A DNA stretch of 31,830 nt from a virus, in IMG/VR virus record IMGVR_UViG_3300027741_000175, positions 1-31,830 of that record; one strand, written 5' to 3'. The notes beneath the pieces are model-generated. The model saw nothing but the letters and a program-made list of their open reading frames with translations. It was not told where the DNA came from and did not search any database. Numbering within the stretch: the stretch's first letter is position 1; each line of letters starts with the position of its first letter. Of the stretch, positions 29,508-31,830 are shown in pieces. The translations under genes were made by a program, and so were the position numbers.

Positions 29508-30755
29508 TTAAGCTGCAACGCGGCAAGCCAACTCAGGGTAGAGAGGCGCCCAGCCGTACAGCACATCAACGCGAGTCGGAATCGAATCGTTGTTAATTGT
29601 GTACTGGCGAATTACACGGAGGGAAAGACCTAGTTCTTTGTCACTAGCACGACCAGCGAACACAACGCCATCAGGCAGTTCCAAGTCAGCCGTAGCCAAG
29701 GTGAATGCGTTTTTGTGCATTACGATGTTTTGCGGAGACACAGTACCTGTTTTGTTGAACGGGGTCACAACAGCGGTAGAACTAGTGCTGGTAACGCTCA
29801 CGTTTTGGAACTGACCGCCAGTGATGACAGCGGGGCTGACGGTCACAGAGGTAGTGCCAGAGGTGGCGACAGTGGCGGCAGCGGTCACAACAAAGTTACG
29901 CAGCTTGCCAGAACCGTATGCGCTACGGTTTTGGGGGTTGACAGCGTAAATGTTTGCGATCTGGATAACGTCACCAACTTGCAAACCAGCAGTAGCGGTG
30001 GCGGCAGTCAGTGCAATGGTAGAGGTTTGTGCCCAACCAGTTGACAAAAAGCCAGTTCCCGTTGCGGTATCGCAAGCCAGAGTCGCAGTGGAATAAGACC
30101 CAAACGTTTGATTAACCACGTTTTGGTCCATTTTCCATCGAAGCCCCGCGCTGTCTTTTCCCATCATGCCTTTTTCGTACTGTGCAGAAATGATGTCTGA
30201 GGGAACAAACAAACCTTTAAGGCTGTCCACAATAGTTGCGCCCGTGAAAGGCTCAACGATACATGAACGGCGACCATCACGGGGCGCACCTTCAGCGTCC
30301 AAATACGCACCAGCCGTCAAGTAGGTGAGCAAGGAGGTTGGGGGAGTGCCAGCCGTGCCAACAATGTTGGCGGTGCTGTTTTTTGCCATCGTCAGACCGT
30401 CAAAGTCCACCTTGTTGGCAATAGCTGCCACAGCGGGTTTCAACACTCGATCTGAAAATGCGTCCAACGAAAGTGCTAAATCAACTGTCGTAAACTGGGT
30501 GTCGACGTGAAACTGAGTACTTAAGGTTACAGGTACGCTGGTTTCATTGAAGTCTTCAACGTTCAATGCCGGCCCTGTCGTCCCTAGGAACCTTCCAGGT
30601 CTGCGGACATTCAGAGTGTTACCAATTTTTGCACCACTGACGGCAAATTGATCGTCATAATTGCGGTCAACCTCGCTGGAGAAGGTCAACTCGTTTTCCA
30701 AAACCATCAATGCTTCATTGGTGATCATTGAAATAGTCAAAAGATTATTACTCAT
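29508..30755 (-). CDS. Major capsid (coat) protein, P22 gp5 type
   Basis: 415 residues, close to P22 coat protein (430). The start (ITNEALMVLENELTFSSEVD; GAKIGNTLNVRRPGRFLGT) and the end (SLRVIRQYTINNDSIPTRVD; VLYGWAPLYPELACRV) are the recognisable ends of P22-type coats, an HK97-fold shell protein. The middle (GDVIQIANIYAVNPQNR...) is the region that in P22 holds the extra I-domain. It should assemble with the scaffold encoded just upstream. A phage GroES-like protein may help its folding; P22 coat is a GroEL client. Confidence 0.93.
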   Translation of the reverse strand: MSNNLLTISMITNEALMVLENELTFSSEVDRNYDDQFAVSGAKIGNTLNVRRPGRFLGTTGPALNVEDFNETSVPVTLSTQFHVDTQFTTVDLALSLDAFSDRVLKPAVAAIANKVDFDGLTMAKNSTANIVGTAGTPPTSLLTYLTAGAYLDAEGAPRDGRRSCIVEPFTGATIVDSLKGLFVPSDIISAQYEKGMMGKDSAGLRWKMDQNVVNQTFGSYSTATLACDTATGTGFLSTGWAQTSTIALTAATATAGLQVGDVIQIANIYAVNPQNRSAYGSGKLRNFVVTAAATVATSGTTSVTVSPAVITGGQFQNVSVTSTSSTAVVTPFNKTGTVSPQNIVMHKNAFTLATADLELPDGVVFAGRASDKELGLSLRVIRQYTINNDSIPTRVDVLYGWAPLYPELACRVAA

Positions 30756-30786
30756 TTTGCATTACTTTCAAAAGAATGATTGATTG

Positions 30787-31701
30787 TCAGCGGATTCGCC
30801 CAGCAAGTCGTGCGGCTTTGTAGGCTTGAAACGTACCTTCAAATTTACCATCGCTGGTAAGGGGCACATCTCTGCCGTTTGCCGCCGATCTGATTGGGTT
30901 AATCGGCGCTGGCGCTTTACTTTTCCCAACGACAGTCTTAGATGTTGGCTCAGTCTTTTCATACTGGGCCTCTAGCTTTCCAATGCTTCTCAAAGCCGAT
31001 GCCACCGTCATGCCTGAGAGTTTCTCTGCAAACTCGGGATTCTCGGCAAGGTGATACAGAATTCGTGGCCCTACATCTGATTCAAAGATTGCGTCCCGCA
31101 CTTCGTTGCTCACAACAACGTCAGCAGACCCAACCATATCGTCAAAATCAGGCATCTCAGACTTGGCAGCTTTAACCCGATCAGTCCAGGCACTAATGAC
31201 CTTTTCCCGTTCGGCTTGCTGTTTAGCCTGTGCGTCCTTCTGCTTTTCCTCGCCTAACCTTTGTTCAACCCGATAATCTGTCAACGCCTTGGCGTATTCA
31301 TACATATCGGAGAAATTCTCTGGCTTGGGTTCACCAGTTGGTTGGGTTTCTGCTTGCGGCTTGGCCCGACCTTCTAATTCCCTGACCTTAGCTTCCAAAG
31401 ATTCCCGTGCTTCCCGTTCCCGCTTGGCTTCTTGCCTCGCTTCTTCGCGTTGTTTGGTTATCTTTTCAAACCTCAATTCCAGCTTTGGATTGCGTTTTCT
31501 TTCCTCTGTCGCTGTCGCTTCATCTTCCCCAAGTGGCTCACTCTGGCTTTGCGTTTCTGTCGGCTCTGCGGGAGTTTTCTCAACCACAGCCTCAACAGGC
31601 GCTTTGTCAGCTAAACCCATCTTCTTGGCGTTGAACTCAGCTAAATTTTCACTTGTCACCACACTAGCGGCAACTTTTGGTGCTTCTTGCACTTCGGACA
31701 T
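30787..31701 (-). CDS. Scaffolding protein
   Basis: 304 residues, P22 scaffold size (303). Highly charged and helical: an acidic Pro/Glu-rich start, a long coiled coil (FEKITKQREEARQEAKRERE, then ARESLEAKVRELEG), a central globular-like part (MPDFDDMVGSADVVVSNEVR, ILYHLAENPEFAEKL) and a basic C-terminus (FEGTFQAYKAARLAGRIR) that fits the helix-turn-helix end by which P22 scaffold binds coat. It lies between portal and coat as usual and is driven by the promoter candidate upstream. Confidence 0.88.
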   Translation of the reverse strand: MSEVQEAPKVAASVVTSENLAEFNAKKMGLADKAPVEAVVEKTPAEPTETQSQSEPLGEDEATATEERKRNPKLELRFEKITKQREEARQEAKREREARESLEAKVRELEGRAKPQAETQPTGEPKPENFSDMYEYAKALTDYRVEQRLGEEKQKDAQAKQQAEREKVISAWTDRVKAAKSEMPDFDDMVGSADVVVSNEVRDAIFESDVGPRILYHLAENPEFAEKLSGMTVASALRSIGKLEAQYEKTEPTSKTVVGKSKAPAPINPIRSAANGRDVPLTSDGKFEGTFQAYKAARLAGRIR

Positions 31702-31752
31702 GGATTACTCCAAGGATTTACCCAGTTGACCCAACTGGTAAGGTTTGGGGCG

Positions 31753-31780
31753 ATATTACCCGAAATCATGTCAATGTCAA
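31753..31780 (-). promoter_or_regulatory. Second copy of the scaffold promoter candidate
   Basis: Identical to 72-99: tandem TTGACA boxes and TAATAT at 16-base spacing on the minus strand. In the circle this is the same site. This copy is the one contiguous with the scaffold gene in the window. Confidence 0.55.
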
Positions 31781-31830
31781 TTACTGTGGCATTCCTTGAA
31801 TAAAGGGGCTTGCACCCTGGCTAATATCCT
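31781..31830 (-). CDS. 3' fragment of portal gene (cut by window edge)
   Basis: Encodes the last residues of the portal protein, identical in amino acids to 100-149 but with three silent base changes. It is the same locus seen through the terminal repeat, from a second strain variant. Confidence 0.9.
   Translation of the reverse strand, partial: DISQGASPFIQGMPQ

Larger units (their letters stand above)
31682..31830. repeat. Right copy of terminal direct repeat (circle junction)
   Basis: Matches 1-149 except at 31808, 31811 and 31817 (equivalent to 127, 130, 136). All three changes lie at third codon positions of the portal gene and leave Ser, Ala and Gln unchanged. Join the genome at 31681/1 to read genes through. 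Confidence 0.93.

Noticed and set aside
1-31830. CRISPR array, tRNA genes, integrase/att site, retroelement for tail diversity
   Set aside because: Looked for; no regularly spaced repeats, cloverleaf, tyrosine or serine recombinase motifs, or reverse-transcriptase motifs were seen.

Overview
The window looks like one complete tailed-phage genome, seen as a circular molecule opened at an arbitrary point. Bases 31682-31830 repeat bases 1-149 with three mismatches, so the unit is 31,681 bp. The virion genes are of the P22 podovirus kind: portal, scaffold, P22-type coat protein, gp4-like and gp10-like connector/tail proteins, DNA-ejection proteins and tailspike/fibres. The small-gene content (DUF1376 replication protein, ERF plus YqaJ recombination, YbcO-like and VRR-NUC nucleases) is familiar from phages of Burkholderiales and other freshwater proteobacteria. 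That host guess is inference only. No integrase, CI-type repressor, DNA or RNA polymerase, tRNA, CRISPR or reverse transcriptase was found.

Layout. A control region at about 9871-10013 separates two divergent units. Rightward (10014-12900) is an early operon: small proteins, a membrane protein, a probable lipoprotein, an ERF annealing protein, a YqaJ/lambda-type exonuclease, a small protein ending in an SSB-like acidic tail, a winged-helix protein and a tiny membrane peptide. Leftward from 9870 come a 50-residue Cro-like regulator, a 54-residue protein, a structured leader, the DUF1376 replication protein, zinc-binding and nuclease proteins, a DNA methyltransferase and an NrdR-like zinc ribbon, ending at a clear terminator at 6476-6496.

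Left of that terminator (6461 down to 4114) is a cluster of small accessory genes: a Dps-like protein, a Cys-rich protein, a GroES-type co-chaperonin, several short Lys-rich proteins and a putative virion protein. These lead into small and large terminase, an HNH endonuclease and the portal (100-2226). Across the circle junction, a promoter candidate with two tandem TTGACA boxes precedes scaffold (30787-31701), coat protein and a decoration-type protein. A terminator follows at 29011-29038. Then come a fibre/tailspike module (22738-28970), gp4-like and gp10-like proteins, a cupin-like protein, three ejection-type proteins (14375-19338) and the lysis genes (12873-14375), which meet the rightward operon tail to tail.

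Most junctions are ATGA, TTGA, GTGA or TAATG overlaps, so translational coupling is the rule. At least three genes start at TTG and one at GTG. Three genes of 31-58 codons that are easy to miss (4241-4417, 9557-9721, 12805-12900) and the Cro-like gene at 9718-9870 are supported by overlapping starts, ribosome-binding sites or recognisable motifs.
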